Shown piece after piece: positions 17,392-25,854 of a DNA stretch of 64,000 nucleotides. How positions within the stretch are numbered: position 1 is the first letter of the stretch; each line of letters starts with the position of its first letter. A program made the position numbers and the translations under genes. Source of the stretch: JAGXLC01 sp041686375 (lineage in GTDB: Bacteria; Bacteroidota; Bacteroidia; Bacteroidales; UBA12077); NCBI GenBank assembly GCA_041686375.1, contig JAWLEB010000003.1:105549-169548 (forward strand). Reading direction: 5' to 3'. The notes beneath the pieces were generated by a model that was not told where the DNA came from, ran no database searches, and saw only the letters and a list, made by a program, of their open reading frames with translations.

Positions 17392-18480
17392 TTATTCTAC
17401 AAATTCCACATGATAAATTTTAGGCCACCTTTTTCCGGTTAGCAGAAGCCTGTCTTTCTCCACGTCATATGCTATCCCATTGAGCACATAATCGTTATGA
17501 TTTTTATATTGTTCAGGAACCAACTGGCTGCAGTCAATTTTTTCTAGAACTTTTCCGTTATCGGGTTCAAAACTTATAATATAGTCTTGTTGCCATACAT
17601 TAGCATATATTTTGCCATCGATATATTCTAGTTCGTTTAAATTATCTACAGCTCCCTCATGGTCATATATTTCCATTCTTCCAATTTCTGAAAAATCTTG
17701 TGGGTCAAGTAGATATATTTTTGAACTCCCATCACTCATAAATAGTTTATCTCCATCAGAGGTAATGCCCCATCCTTCAGTGGGATACCGAACTTTTTTC
17801 AATAATTTAAATTCATTTTTATCATAAATAAATCCTACCCGTGAAGTCCATGTTAATTGAATGATTTTATCTTGATAAGATGTAATACCCTCTCCAAAAT
17901 ATTGTGATGGTAAGTTCCGGCTACTGATAATTTCTCCTTTTTCCAAATCAATCTTTCTAAGTGACGATTCCCCTTTCTGGCCTGTCCCTTCGTAGAGATA
18001 ACCATCTTCATAAAATAAACCTTGTGTATATGCTTTTGGATCATGTGGATAAGTTTCAATAATTTCGCATTGCGACAGTGATGGTTTTATATCAGATTTG
18101 AATTCCAGACGTTTATGCAATACTTCTTTTTCTCTGTTTTCCAGAAATACTATGAAACGAAAATTATTGTTGCCCACTGGCAAATTTTTTGTTGAAAGCT
18201 CTTCTTTATTTTTATAAAATACCTTTGCCTGGTTGTTATTAATATCCATCCTTATGGAATCAAGTTTTATAGTATCAGGATATTGAAATTGAAATCGAAT
18301 TTCGTCTCCTGTTTTATATTCAGATTTTGGATCTTCAATCTTAATATTTGTAACTCTTTCCTGTTTTTTTGGCTCTTCTTTGTCTGTTTCTTTGCTTTTA
18401 TCTTCTTTTTTATCGTCAGGTCTGGTGCATGATCCCAGCACAGCAAAAGAAATGACGAGAATTTTGAGAATATACTTCAT
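17392..18480 (-). CDS. Lipoprotein glutaminyl-peptide cyclotransferase (plant-type)
   Basis: This 362-aa protein has a lipoprotein signal with lipobox LGSC (Cys18), then a short Ig-like or linker region (about 40-125). The C-terminal propeller of the plant-type glutaminyl cyclase family follows, recognised by PHDPKAYTQGLFYEDGYLYE and the later LNELEYIDGKIYANVWQ and LNGIAY stretches. It converts N-terminal Gln to pyroglutamate, here probably in the periplasm or at a membrane face. Seven exported proteins in this window have predicted mature N-termini starting with Gln and are candidate substrates. It is 7 bases downstream of the HAD gene. Confidence 0.88.
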   Translation of the reverse strand: MKYILKILVISFAVLGSCTRPDDKKEDKSKETDKEEPKKQERVTNIKIEDPKSEYKTGDEIRFQFQYPDTIKLDSIRMDINNNQAKVFYKNKEELSTKNLPVGNNNFRFIVFLENREKEVLHKRLEFKSDIKPSLSQCEIIETYPHDPKAYTQGLFYEDGYLYEGTGQKGESSLRKIDLEKGEIISSRNLPSQYFGEGITSYQDKIIQLTWTSRVGFIYDKNEFKLLKKVRYPTEGWGITSDGDKLFMSDGSSKIYLLDPQDFSEIGRMEIYDHEGAVDNLNELEYIDGKIYANVWQQDYIISFEPDNGKVLEKIDCSQLVPEQYKNHNDYVLNGIAYDVEKDRLLLTGKRWPKIYHVEFVE

Positions 18481-18487
18481 GATTTTT

Positions 18488-18901
18488 TTATTTTATTCTA
18501 AATACTTTTTTTAAAAACGTTTTTATTTCTGTTTTCTTTTTTTTTGTTCCTGGTTCTCCATAGATATCCGGATTGAGCATTGTCCATGTTGTGCTCCAGC
18601 CCGGAAATCCACCAAGGTTTTTGTCATCTATATAGATGTCGGCATCAATTTTTCTGCTAATGGTATCGTCGTATTGTTCTTCAGGATAATTCTTATTAAC
18701 GGCATAAAATTCAATACCATTTGATTTGCAAAAGTCAACAGCTTCTTCTAATTCTTTTCCGCTTCTGAAAGTCCATAGAATCAGAAAATGACCATTTTTT
18801 TGCAACTCCTTTAGCGTTTCAAAAGCGAATATTTTTGGTTTCCCAATTTGAGGATATTTATTCTTTACGATGGTTCCGTCAAAATCTACTGCAATTTTCA
18901 T
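18488..18901 (-). CDS. Small HAD-superfamily hydrolase
   Basis: This 137-aa cytosolic protein begins MKIAVDFDGTIV, the HAD motif I with nucleophile Asp6 and general acid Asp8. Motif II-like ILWTFRSG and the acidic motif IV DIYIDDKN follow. There is almost no cap domain, so it resembles the compact BT0820-type HAD proteins of Bacteroides. The substrate is unknown. It lies 7 bases upstream of the cyclotransferase on the same strand, but no functional tie is evident. Confidence 0.85.
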   Translation of the reverse strand: MKIAVDFDGTIVKNKYPQIGKPKIFAFETLKELQKNGHFLILWTFRSGKELEEAVDFCKSNGIEFYAVNKNYPEEQYDDTISRKIDADIYIDDKNLGGFPGWSTTWTMLNPDIYGEPGTKKKKTEIKTFLKKVFRIK

Positions 18902-19414
18902 TTAATTATTGTTTATCAGTTTTTGGATATTTTAGTTGGATAAAGTTAGATTATTTGTATGACGTTCTGATACTTATTTCTACCAAAGTCCTCTTTTTTG
19001 ATTTCCCTATCCCATGGATCGGTCATGCATCACCTGCTGATTTTTAGGGTTTTATATACGTTTCGTATACTCTGGTGGAGGTTTTGGTGATTTTTAATTT
19101 ATTTAATTACATCCATAAAAGTAGTTTGCAATGACAAAGATAAAATATATTTTTTGCCGTTTAATAATTTGTATTGTAAGATATGATTGACTGTTGTATT
19201 TCTTGGGGTTGTGCAGCAGTGTTGCTTGTTAACAACAATTTTGAGAAAAGAATCTCAATATTTTAATTGCTGACCTGTTAATTGAATTATTTTTGTCAAA
19301 ATTGTAAACATAACAAACTTATTATGATAAATAGTTGTTTTAATAACAGATATGATAGCAATTTTTTTAAGGGTAATTAGAAAATGATTGAAATGACTGG
19401 GAACATTTAAACAT
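18902..19414. other. 513-base intergenic region
   Basis: This gap separates the divergent HAD gene and pssA and holds no convincing gene. It contains a small hairpin, TATACG-TTT-CGTATA (19055-19069), a 10-base palindrome TTGTTAACAA (19226-19235) and the pssA promoter candidate (19267-19295). A 70-codon open frame overlaps the HAD gene and ends at 19047. Its composition is not protein-like and I leave it out. Confidence 0.6.
19267..19295 (+). promoter_or_regulatory. Predicted promoter for pssA-purS
   Basis: TTG at 19267-19269 and TATTTTTG at 19288-19295 fit the -33 and -7 boxes with an 18-base spacer. Transcription from here would give a leader of roughly 110 bases before pssA. Confidence 0.4.
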
Positions 19415-20158
19415 ATGAACAAGGTTTTTAAAAATATACCTAATTTTCTTACAATTTTAAATTTGTTGTCAGGAACTTTAGCAATTACTTTTGCTGCAAC
19501 GGGAGATTTATATTTTGCAGGAGGTTTGGTTGGAATAGCTGCCATTTTTGATTTTATGGATGGTTTTGCAGCAAGATTGCTTAAGACAATTAGTCCTATT
19601 GGGAAACAACTGGATTCCCTTGCAGATGTTATTAGTTTTGGACTTGCTCCTTCCTTCATATTACATGTTTTTTTGAAAGGAATTATCTTTTCCGGCTCTG
19701 GTTATTTAACAACTGACTTGAGCCTAATTGGGAGTTTTGACCTGATTTTATTGCTTTCCCCGTTTTTATTGACCGTCTTTGCTACATTAAGGTTAGCAAT
19801 GTTTAATTTGAGTACAAAACAACAATCTTTTTTTATGGGACTACCGGTGCCTGCTATGGCTTTGTTCTTTGTGTTTGCGGTGATGAGTGCTGAAAATTAT
19901 GCAACTAATCAATTTTTTATGCATGAAGTGAACTGGCTGGTCTTGATTGTTTTGTTTTCAGCATTGATGGTCGTACCATTTCCAATGTTTTCATTAAAAT
20001 TTGAGAATTATGATTGGAGGGGAAATGAAATTCAATATATTTTTATTGGTATTTCTGCTATTTTATTGGTAACATTGCAAACAATTGGTATAAGTTTGAT
20101 CATAATTTTATACATCTTCCTTTCTGGATTAATGAATGTCTTACAACTTAATAAATAA
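19415..20158 (+). CDS. pssA: CDP-diacylglycerol-serine O-phosphatidyltransferase
   Basis: PssA (247 aa) makes phosphatidylserine from CDP-diacylglycerol and serine, the first step to phosphatidylethanolamine. The CDP-alcohol phosphotransferase motif DGxxARx8Gx3Dx3D is exact, with D49, G50, R54, G63, D67 and D71. Several hydrophobic spans (about 12-45, 85-110, 120-150, 170-195, 205-245) make it an integral inner-membrane protein. purS follows after 5 bases. No psd gene is nearby. Confidence 0.93.
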   Translation: MNKVFKNIPNFLTILNLLSGTLAITFAATGDLYFAGGLVGIAAIFDFMDGFAARLLKTISPIGKQLDSLADVISFGLAPSFILHVFLKGIIFSGSGYLTTDLSLIGSFDLILLLSPFLLTVFATLRLAMFNLSTKQQSFFMGLPVPAMALFFVFAVMSAENYATNQFFMHEVNWLVLIVLFSALMVVPFPMFSLKFENYDWRGNEIQYIFIGISAILLVTLQTIGISLIIILYIFLSGLMNVLQLNK

Positions 20159-20163
20159 CTAAA

Positions 20164-20424
20164 ATGAAGTTTACTGCAGAAATTAATGTAATGCCATTAA
20201 AGAACCTCCTTGATCCGCAGGGGAAAGCTGTAAAAAGCAGTATGAAAAAAATAGGCTTTAACAATGTCGATGATGTAAGGATAGGCAAACACATTACCCT
20301 GGAACTAGAAGCAGAAAACAAGGAGAAAGCAATGGAGCAGGTAAATGAGGCTTGCAACAAACTTTTAGCAAATCCTGTTATGGAGGGATATAGTTATATT
20401 GTTGAAGCTGCTGATGAGAATTAA
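20164..20424 (+). CDS. purS: Phosphoribosylformylglycinamidine synthase subunit PurS
   Basis: PurS (86 aa) is the small subunit that bridges PurL and PurQ in the FGAM synthase step of purine synthesis. Length and the pattern LLDPQGKAV...GFNNVDDVRIGKHI are typical. Finding it 5 bases after pssA, away from purL and purQ, is unusual for Gram-positive layouts. Its stop codon overlaps the stop of the convergent DAHP synthase gene by 4 bases. Confidence 0.9.
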   Translation: MKFTAEINVMPLKNLLDPQGKAVKSSMKKIGFNNVDDVRIGKHITLELEAENKEKAMEQVNEACNKLLANPVMEGYSYIVEAADEN

Positions 20425-21539
20425 TTGGGTTCATCATTTGAACTATCATCACGATTCCCCATAATTTCCGTTTGTTTCCGTATGGATTCTTCATGTACCA
20501 ATTGTAAGAGGCTTTTTACGAATTTTTCAGAAAGCCCTTTTTCGGTGGCCTGTGCGAGTCGTGACGCAATTATTTCTTCCCATCTTCTGAGCTGGAAAAT
20601 TGTAACCTTATTTTTATGTTTATGATTCCCTATCTTTTCTGCTAGTTCCATCCTGTTGGCTAGTAGATCGATGATTTTTTTGTCAATAGAATCGATCTTT
20701 TCTCTTAATGAATCTATTGTACTTTGAAATTTATCATTTTGTGATTGAATAGACCGGAAAATAAGCTTTTTCACTAATTTGTTCAGCTCGTCAGGATGCA
20801 GTTGTTGTTGTGAATCACTCAGCGCTTTGTCCGGATTGATATGACTTTCAATCATCAGTCCGTCCATGTTTAAATCCAGTGCTTTTTGTGAAATGTCCTG
20901 AATATAATTTATGTTTCCCGCTATGTGACTGGGATCATTTATTATGGGAAGCTCATTAAACCTTGTTTTTAATTCAATAGGAACTTCCCACTGGGGGATG
21001 TTTCTGAGTTTAGTTTTTTCAAAAGGATAAAAACCTCTGTGAACTGCCGCTAATTTTCTTATTCCGGCATTATATATTCTTTCAATAGCGCCAATCCACA
21101 ATTCTAAATCGGGATTAACCGGATTTTTAACTAAAACCGGAATATCAAAACCCTTTAGAGAATCCGCTATAGCCTGAACGGCAAAAGGATTAGACGTAGT
21201 TCTTGCTCCCAGCCAAATCATATCAATATTATGTTTTAAAGCTAAATCTACATGTTCGGCTGTTGCTATTTCTACAGCAATATGCAACCCGGTCTTTTGT
21301 TTGACTTCATTTAACCATCTAAGTCCTTCAATTCCTACCCCTTCAAAACTGCCAGGCCGGGTTCTCGGTTTCCATAGACCTGTACGGAATACCTTAACCA
21401 TACTTATTTTTGAGAGTGCTTTAGCTGTTGTTATAATTTGTTTATGTGATTCAGCAGCGCAGGGTCCGCTAATAATTAATTGCCGGCTGGTTAAGTTACT
21501 GAACCATCTGTCGATTGGGATAAGGGTTAAATTATTCAT
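20421..21539 (-). CDS. Bifunctional DAHP synthase/chorismate mutase
   Basis: The 372-aa protein joins a type I KDPG-like DAHP synthase domain (about 1-265, with IISGPCAAES and LVKNPVNPDLELWIGAIERI) to a C-terminal AroQ chorismate mutase (about 275-365, with LREKIDSIDKKIIDLLANR). It starts the shikimate pathway and also commits chorismate to Phe and Tyr. I chose the ATG at 21539 (MNNLTLIPIDRW) over one at 21644, because a TAnnTTTG box lies between the two and the family starts here. tyrA and pheA are not adjacent. Confidence 0.92.
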   Translation of the reverse strand: MNNLTLIPIDRWFSNLTSRQLIISGPCAAESHKQIITTAKALSKISMVKVFRTGLWKPRTRPGSFEGVGIEGLRWLNEVKQKTGLHIAVEIATAEHVDLALKHNIDMIWLGARTTSNPFAVQAIADSLKGFDIPVLVKNPVNPDLELWIGAIERIYNAGIRKLAAVHRGFYPFEKTKLRNIPQWEVPIELKTRFNELPIINDPSHIAGNINYIQDISQKALDLNMDGLMIESHINPDKALSDSQQQLHPDELNKLVKKLIFRSIQSQNDKFQSTIDSLREKIDSIDKKIIDLLANRMELAEKIGNHKHKNKVTIFQLRRWEEIIASRLAQATEKGLSEKFVKSLLQLVHEESIRKQTEIMGNRDDSSNDEPN

Positions 21540-21558
21540 GGCCTTATACTTAAGAGAA

Positions 21559-21566
21559 CAAAAATA
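21559..21566 (-). promoter_or_regulatory. -7 box for the DAHP synthase gene
   Basis: TATTTTTG on the minus strand lies 20 bases upstream of the ATG at 21539. A start at about 21552 would give a leader of about a dozen bases and would exclude the longer reading frame. No clear -33 box is seen. Confidence 0.4.
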
Positions 21567-21719
21567 ATCATAAATTTCTAATACTTGTTTTTTGTCATAA
21601 CCTATGATTTCTTTGCTAGTAAGGGTTGATAAGTAGTTTTTCAATTAAAATTATTTTAAAATTAGGTTTTTGTAACAGAAATAAAAAGTTAAAAATTATG
21701 AAATTAAATAAAAACATTT

Positions 21720-21727
21720 TAATTTTG
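21720..21727 (+). promoter_or_regulatory. Possible upstream -7 box of the str operon
   Basis: TAATTTTG matches TAnnTTTG about 160 bases ahead of rpsL, with no good -33 partner. It may be a second, distal promoter that would give a long leader. Confidence 0.35.
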
Positions 21728-21815
21728 CGCCTTCGCATGGGTGAATACGTACAATAAGATTTCCTGTGTTAAGAGATTAGAGCTTAAAATAAATTTGAAA
21801 TTAATTGAAAAATAA

Positions 21816-21846
21816 TTGGGTATTTTACAAAAAAAAAATACCTTTG
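21816..21846 (+). promoter_or_regulatory. Main predicted promoter of the str-S10-spc-alpha operon
   Basis: TTG (21816-21818) and TACCTTTG (21839-21846) are separated by 20 bases, the same spacing as the rimP promoter. The start would be near 21853, leaving a leader of under 40 bases before rpsL. Confidence 0.6.
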
Positions 21847-21889
21847 CGAACCGATTTTGGAAAACCAGTATATTAATTAAACTGATTAT

Positions 21890-22264
21890 ATGCCAACAAT
21901 ACAGCAATTAATTAGAAAAGGACGAAAGGAAGTTGAGAAAAAGAAAAAAGCACCGGCTTTAGATTCTTGTCCACAAAAAAGAGGAGTGTGTACACGTGTT
22001 TATACAACAACTCCAAAGAAACCTAATTCTGCAATGCGGAAGATTGCAAGAGTACGACTAACTAATGGTAAAGAGGTTAATGCGTATATTCCAGGTGAAG
22101 GTCATAACCTTCAGGAACACTCAGTTGTATTGATTAGAGGAGGTAGGGTAAAAGATCTTCCTGGTGTAAGATATCATTTGGTAAGAGGCACATTGGATAC
22201 TGCTGGTGTTGAAGGTAGATTGCAAGGTAGATCCAAATATGGGACAAAAAAACCTAAAAAGTAA
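21890..22264 (+). CDS. rpsL: 30S ribosomal protein S12
   Basis: S12 (124 aa) sits at the decoding centre of the small subunit and governs accuracy. The conserved TTTPKKPNSAMRK and GGRVKDLPGVRYH stretches are intact. Lys43 and Lys88, the usual streptomycin-resistance positions, are unchanged. It is the first gene of the long ribosomal operon, 7 bases before rpsG. Confidence 0.98.
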   Translation: MPTIQQLIRKGRKEVEKKKKAPALDSCPQKRGVCTRVYTTTPKKPNSAMRKIARVRLTNGKEVNAYIPGEGHNLQEHSVVLIRGGRVKDLPGVRYHLVRGTLDTAGVEGRLQGRSKYGTKKPKK

Positions 22265-22271
22265 TTGAAAA

Positions 22272-22748
22272 ATGAGGAAATATAAAGAACAAAAACAAAA
22301 ACGTTTACCTGATCCTCGATATAACGATACTTTAGTAACACGTTTCGTTAATGATCTTATGTTGGAAGGGAAAAAGTCTCTTGCTTTTAAAATTTTCTAT
22401 GAAACGCTTGATATCGTTGGTGAACGAATGAAGAACGATGAAAATAGCCCGCTTGATATATGGAAAAAAGCGCTTGAAAATGTCGCTCCATTAGTTGAGG
22501 TTAAAAGTAGAAGAATTGGAGGAGCAACATTTCAAGTACCACAAGAGGTGAATCCAAACAGGAAAACCTCAATTAGCATTAAGAATCTCATCAAATTTGC
22601 TCGTCAGAGGAGTGGAAGGACAATGCAGGAAAAATTAGCTGCTGAAATTATTGCTGCTTATAATGGAGAAGGTGGTGCATATAAGAAAAAAGAAGAAATA
22701 CACAGAATGGCTGACGCTAATAAAGCTTTCGCTCATTTTCGATTTTAA
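22272..22748 (+). CDS. rpsG: 30S ribosomal protein S7
   Basis: S7 (158 aa) binds the 3' major domain of 16S rRNA and starts assembly of the 30S head; it lines the mRNA exit and E site. The stretch VEVKSRRIGGATFQVPQEV is the family signature and the C-terminus runs to HRMADANKAFAHFRF. It follows rpsL by 7 bases and precedes fusA by 42 bases, the classic str order. Confidence 0.98.
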   Translation: MRKYKEQKQKRLPDPRYNDTLVTRFVNDLMLEGKKSLAFKIFYETLDIVGERMKNDENSPLDIWKKALENVAPLVEVKSRRIGGATFQVPQEVNPNRKTSISIKNLIKFARQRSGRTMQEKLAAEIIAAYNGEGGAYKKKEEIHRMADANKAFAHFRF

Positions 22749-22790
22749 ATAATATAGATACAAAGATAAAGAAAGAGGAAAATTTCAGGA

Positions 22791-24899
22791 ATGACTACGG
22801 ATTTGCGATATACGAGGAACATTGGGATTATGGCGCATATAGATGCCGGTAAAACAACAACTACAGAGAGAGTACTCTATTATACCGGTATCACCCATAA
22901 AATAGGAGAAGTGCATGAAGGTGATGCTCAGATGGACTGGATGGTGCAGGAGCAGGAACGTGGGATTACAATTACCTCCGCTGCCACAACATGTTTTTGG
23001 AAATTTAAAGATAATGATTATAAAATTAATATAATTGATACTCCGGGCCACGTAGATTTTACTGTTGAAGTTGAAAGATCTTTACGTGTTCTTGATGGGG
23101 CAATTGCGGTATTTTGTGCTGTTGGAGGAGTTGAACCGCAATCGGAAACAGTTTGGCATCAAGCCGATAAGTACGGTGTTCCCAAAATGGCATTCATTAA
23201 TAAAATGGACAGAGCAGGAGCAGATTTCTATACTGTAGTAAAACAAATAAAGGAAAAATTGAAAGCAAATCCTGTTCCTATTCAAATACCTATTGGAAGT
23301 GCAGAAAACTTTTCTGGTGTCGTTGACCTAATAGAGAATAAAGCGGTAGTTTGGTATGACGATGAAACATTAGGAACTAATTATGAATATAAGAATATAC
23401 CAGAAGAACTAGAAGAGGAAGCTGAGAAATATAGAAGTGAGTTGATAGAGGCTGTGGCTGAATACGATGATTCACTTTTGGAGAAATATTTTGAAGATCC
23501 GGATTCAATAACCAAAGAAAACATTGTTGAAGCAATCCGCAAAGCTACAATTGATATGACAATTGTTCCTGTTCTATGTGGTTCTGCTTTTAAAAATAAA
23601 GGGGTTCAAAAACTTTTGGATGCCATTATTTCTTTCTTGCCTAGTCCAATAGATATAAGTGCTATAGAAGGGAAACACCCCAGAACAGGCGAAAAAATAT
23701 ACAGAAAACCTGATACCAGTGAACCCACATCTGCTTTGGTATTTAAAATCGCCACAGACCCATTCGTAGGAAGACTTGCCTTTATGAGGGTATATTCCGG
23801 GAAAGTAACGGCTAAGTCAACTTTGTTTAATCCAAGAACAGATAAAAAAGAGCGGGTTAACCGTTTATACCAGATGCATGCAAATAAACAGAATCCAAAA
23901 GATGCAATAGGGGCTGGGGATATATGCGCTGCTGTGGGTTTTAAAGATCTTCGAACAGGGGATACATTGTGCGATGCAAGTAATCCGGTCTTACTGGAAT
24001 CTATCGAATTTCCTGAACCGGTAATTGGTGTTGCAATAGAACCTAAAACACAGAAAGATTACGATAAATTAAATCTTGCTCTTGGTAAACTGGCCGAGGA
24101 AGATCCTACTTTTACAATTAAAAGTGATGAGGATTCAGGGCAAACTGTTATTAATGGTATGGGGGAACTTCACCTTGAAGTTATCCTTGATAGATTGAAA
24201 CGTGAGTTTAAGGTTGATGCCAATCAAGGAGCACCTCAGGTTAATTATAAAGAAGCCTTTACGGCTGAGGTTAATCATCGTGAGGTGTTTAAAAAACAAA
24301 CTGGTGGACGTGGTAAATTTGCGGAAATAAGTATCACTCTTGGCCCTGCGGATGATGATATTAAAGGGTTGCAGTTTGTTAATAAAGTTAAAGGTGGAAA
24401 CATACCAAAAGAATTCATCCCTTCCGTTGAGAAAGGCTTTAAAGATGCAATGTTTAATGGAGTCCTTGCTAATTATCCTATGGATAATATGAAAGTTGTG
24501 TTGGATGATGGCTCATATCATGAGGTGGACTCAGATCAATTGTCTTTCGAAACGGTAGCTAAAATAGCTTTTCGGAATGCAGGAGTTAAAGCGAAACCTG
24601 TTCTTCTGGAGCCAATTATGTCAGCCGAGGTTGTAACACCAGAAGAATATATGGGAGATGTGATTGCTGACTTTAACAGACGAAGAGGAGATGTTGAAGG
24701 AATGGAAAACAGAGGAAGTGCAAAGGTGATTAAAGCAAAAGTACCATTGGCTGAAAAGTTTGGTTACGTTACAGTACTACGGACAATAACCTCAGGTAGA
24801 GCAACATCTTCAATGGAGTTCTCACACTATGCCGAAGTACCTAAAGATATAGCTAAAGATATTATTGAAAAAGCAAAGGGTAAAATTGAGTTAGTATAA
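22791..24899 (+). CDS. fusA: Elongation factor G
   Basis: EF-G (702 aa) is the GTPase that drives tRNA-mRNA translocation and, with RRF, ribosome recycling. G1 is AHIDAGKT (15-22), with DTPGHVDF and NKMD as the other G motifs. The five-domain length is normal, and GGRGKFAEI marks domain IV. tuf, which often follows fusA in proteobacteria, is missing: rpsJ starts 13 bases later, which fuses the str and S10 units. Confidence 0.97.
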   Translation: MTTDLRYTRNIGIMAHIDAGKTTTTERVLYYTGITHKIGEVHEGDAQMDWMVQEQERGITITSAATTCFWKFKDNDYKINIIDTPGHVDFTVEVERSLRVLDGAIAVFCAVGGVEPQSETVWHQADKYGVPKMAFINKMDRAGADFYTVVKQIKEKLKANPVPIQIPIGSAENFSGVVDLIENKAVVWYDDETLGTNYEYKNIPEELEEEAEKYRSELIEAVAEYDDSLLEKYFEDPDSITKENIVEAIRKATIDMTIVPVLCGSAFKNKGVQKLLDAIISFLPSPIDISAIEGKHPRTGEKIYRKPDTSEPTSALVFKIATDPFVGRLAFMRVYSGKVTAKSTLFNPRTDKKERVNRLYQMHANKQNPKDAIGAGDICAAVGFKDLRTGDTLCDASNPVLLESIEFPEPVIGVAIEPKTQKDYDKLNLALGKLAEEDPTFTIKSDEDSGQTVINGMGELHLEVILDRLKREFKVDANQGAPQVNYKEAFTAEVNHREVFKKQTGGRGKFAEISITLGPADDDIKGLQFVNKVKGGNIPKEFIPSVEKGFKDAMFNGVLANYPMDNMKVVLDDGSYHEVDSDQLSFETVAKIAFRNAGVKAKPVLLEPIMSAEVVTPEEYMGDVIADFNRRRGDVEGMENRGSAKVIKAKVPLAEKFGYVTVLRTITSGRATSSMEFSHYAEVPKDIAKDIIEKAKGKIELV

Positions 24900-24912
24900 A
24901 TAATATTTAATA

Positions 24913-25218
24913 ATGAGTCAGAAAATAAGAATAAAATTAAAGTCTTACGATCACAATTTGGTGGATAAAAGCGCTGAAAAAATTGTAAAGACTGTAAAAT
25001 CAACAGGCGCTGTAGTTAGTGGCCCGATACCTCTTCCAACACGGAAACGTATATTTACGGTCAATCGATCCCCATTTGTGAACAAAACAGCTCGGGAGCA
25101 ATTTCAACTCTGCTCATTTAAGCGATTGATGGATATATACAGCACAACGCCTAAAACCATCGATTCTCTGATGAAGTTGGAGTTACCTAGTGGTGTTGAG
25201 GTAGAAATTAAAGTTTAA
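24913..25218 (+). CDS. rpsJ: 30S ribosomal protein S10
   Basis: S10 (101 aa) is a 30S head protein that also acts as NusE in antitermination with NusB. The stretch GPIPLPTRKRIFTV is the conserved loop that enters the head. It follows fusA directly and leads the S10 group. Confidence 0.98.
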   Translation: MSQKIRIKLKSYDHNLVDKSAEKIVKTVKSTGAVVSGPIPLPTRKRIFTVNRSPFVNKTAREQFQLCSFKRLMDIYSTTPKTIDSLMKLELPSGVEVEIKV

Positions 25219-25236
25219 TTACTAAAGTCGTAAAAA

Positions 25237-25854
25237 ATGGCCGGACTAATTGGAAAGAAAATTGGAATGACTTCAGTCTTTGGTGCCGATGGAAAGAATA
25301 TTCCATGCACCGTTATTGAGGCAGGACCATGTGTTGTTACTCAGGTTAAAACTGAGGAGAAAGATGGATATTCTGCTTTGCAACTTGCTTATGATGACAA
25401 AAAGGAAAAAAATACAGGAAAACCTTTAATTGGTCATTTTAAAAAAGCTAAAACATCTCCTAAACAGGTCATTGCCGAATTTGACAGCTTTAAAGATGAA
25501 TATAAATTGGGAGATACTGTTACTGTTGACCTTCTTAAGGATGACACATGGATTGATATTGCAGGAATTTCAAAAGGGAAGGGCTTTCAGGGTGTTGTTA
25601 AGCGATATGGTTTTAGTGGTGTTGGAGGGCAAACGCACGGCCAGGCTGATCAGGAAAGAGCGCCCGGTTCTGTCGGTGCCTCATCAGATCCTTCCAGAGT
25701 TTTTAAAGGAATGCGAATGGCAGGACGTGCCGGAGGGAAAAGGGTTAAAGTAATCGACCTACGGATAATAAAAATTATCCCTGAAAAAAATTTGTTATTG
25801 GTTAAAGGTTCAGTACCAGGTTATAAAGGTTCATATTTAATTATAGAAAACTAA
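25237..25854 (+). CDS. rplC: 50S ribosomal protein L3
   Basis: L3 (205 aa) is an early 50S assembly protein whose long loop reaches the peptidyl transferase centre. That loop is visible as GGQTHGQADQERAPGSVG, including the Gln usually methylated by PrmB. The stop overlaps the rplD start by one base (TAATG), which suggests translational coupling. Confidence 0.98.
   Translation: MAGLIGKKIGMTSVFGADGKNIPCTVIEAGPCVVTQVKTEEKDGYSALQLAYDDKKEKNTGKPLIGHFKKAKTSPKQVIAEFDSFKDEYKLGDTVTVDLLKDDTWIDIAGISKGKGFQGVVKRYGFSGVGGQTHGQADQERAPGSVGASSDPSRVFKGMRMAGRAGGKRVKVIDLRIIKIIPEKNLLLVKGSVPGYKGSYLIIEN

Larger units (their letters stand above)
21540..21889. other. 350-base divergent promoter region (aroF side and rpsL side)
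   Basis: This region separates the minus-strand DAHP synthase gene and the plus-strand str operon. It holds TAnnTTTG boxes for both directions (21559-21566 on minus; 21720-21727 and 21839-21846 on plus). The 115 bases between the two plus-strand boxes have no reading frame that I can support. Confidence 0.6.

Noticed and set aside
18835..19047. A 70-codon open frame that begins inside the HAD gene and ends in the 513-base gap
   Set aside because: It begins antisense to a well-supported gene and has no homology that I can recognise. Only the end lies in the gap.
21540..21644. An N-terminal extension of the DAHP synthase/chorismate mutase
   Set aside because: A TAnnTTTG box lies within it and the family starts at the MNNLTLIPIDRW methionine.
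21890..22264. Streptomycin-resistance substitutions in S12
   Set aside because: Lys43 and Lys88 are the wild-type residues.
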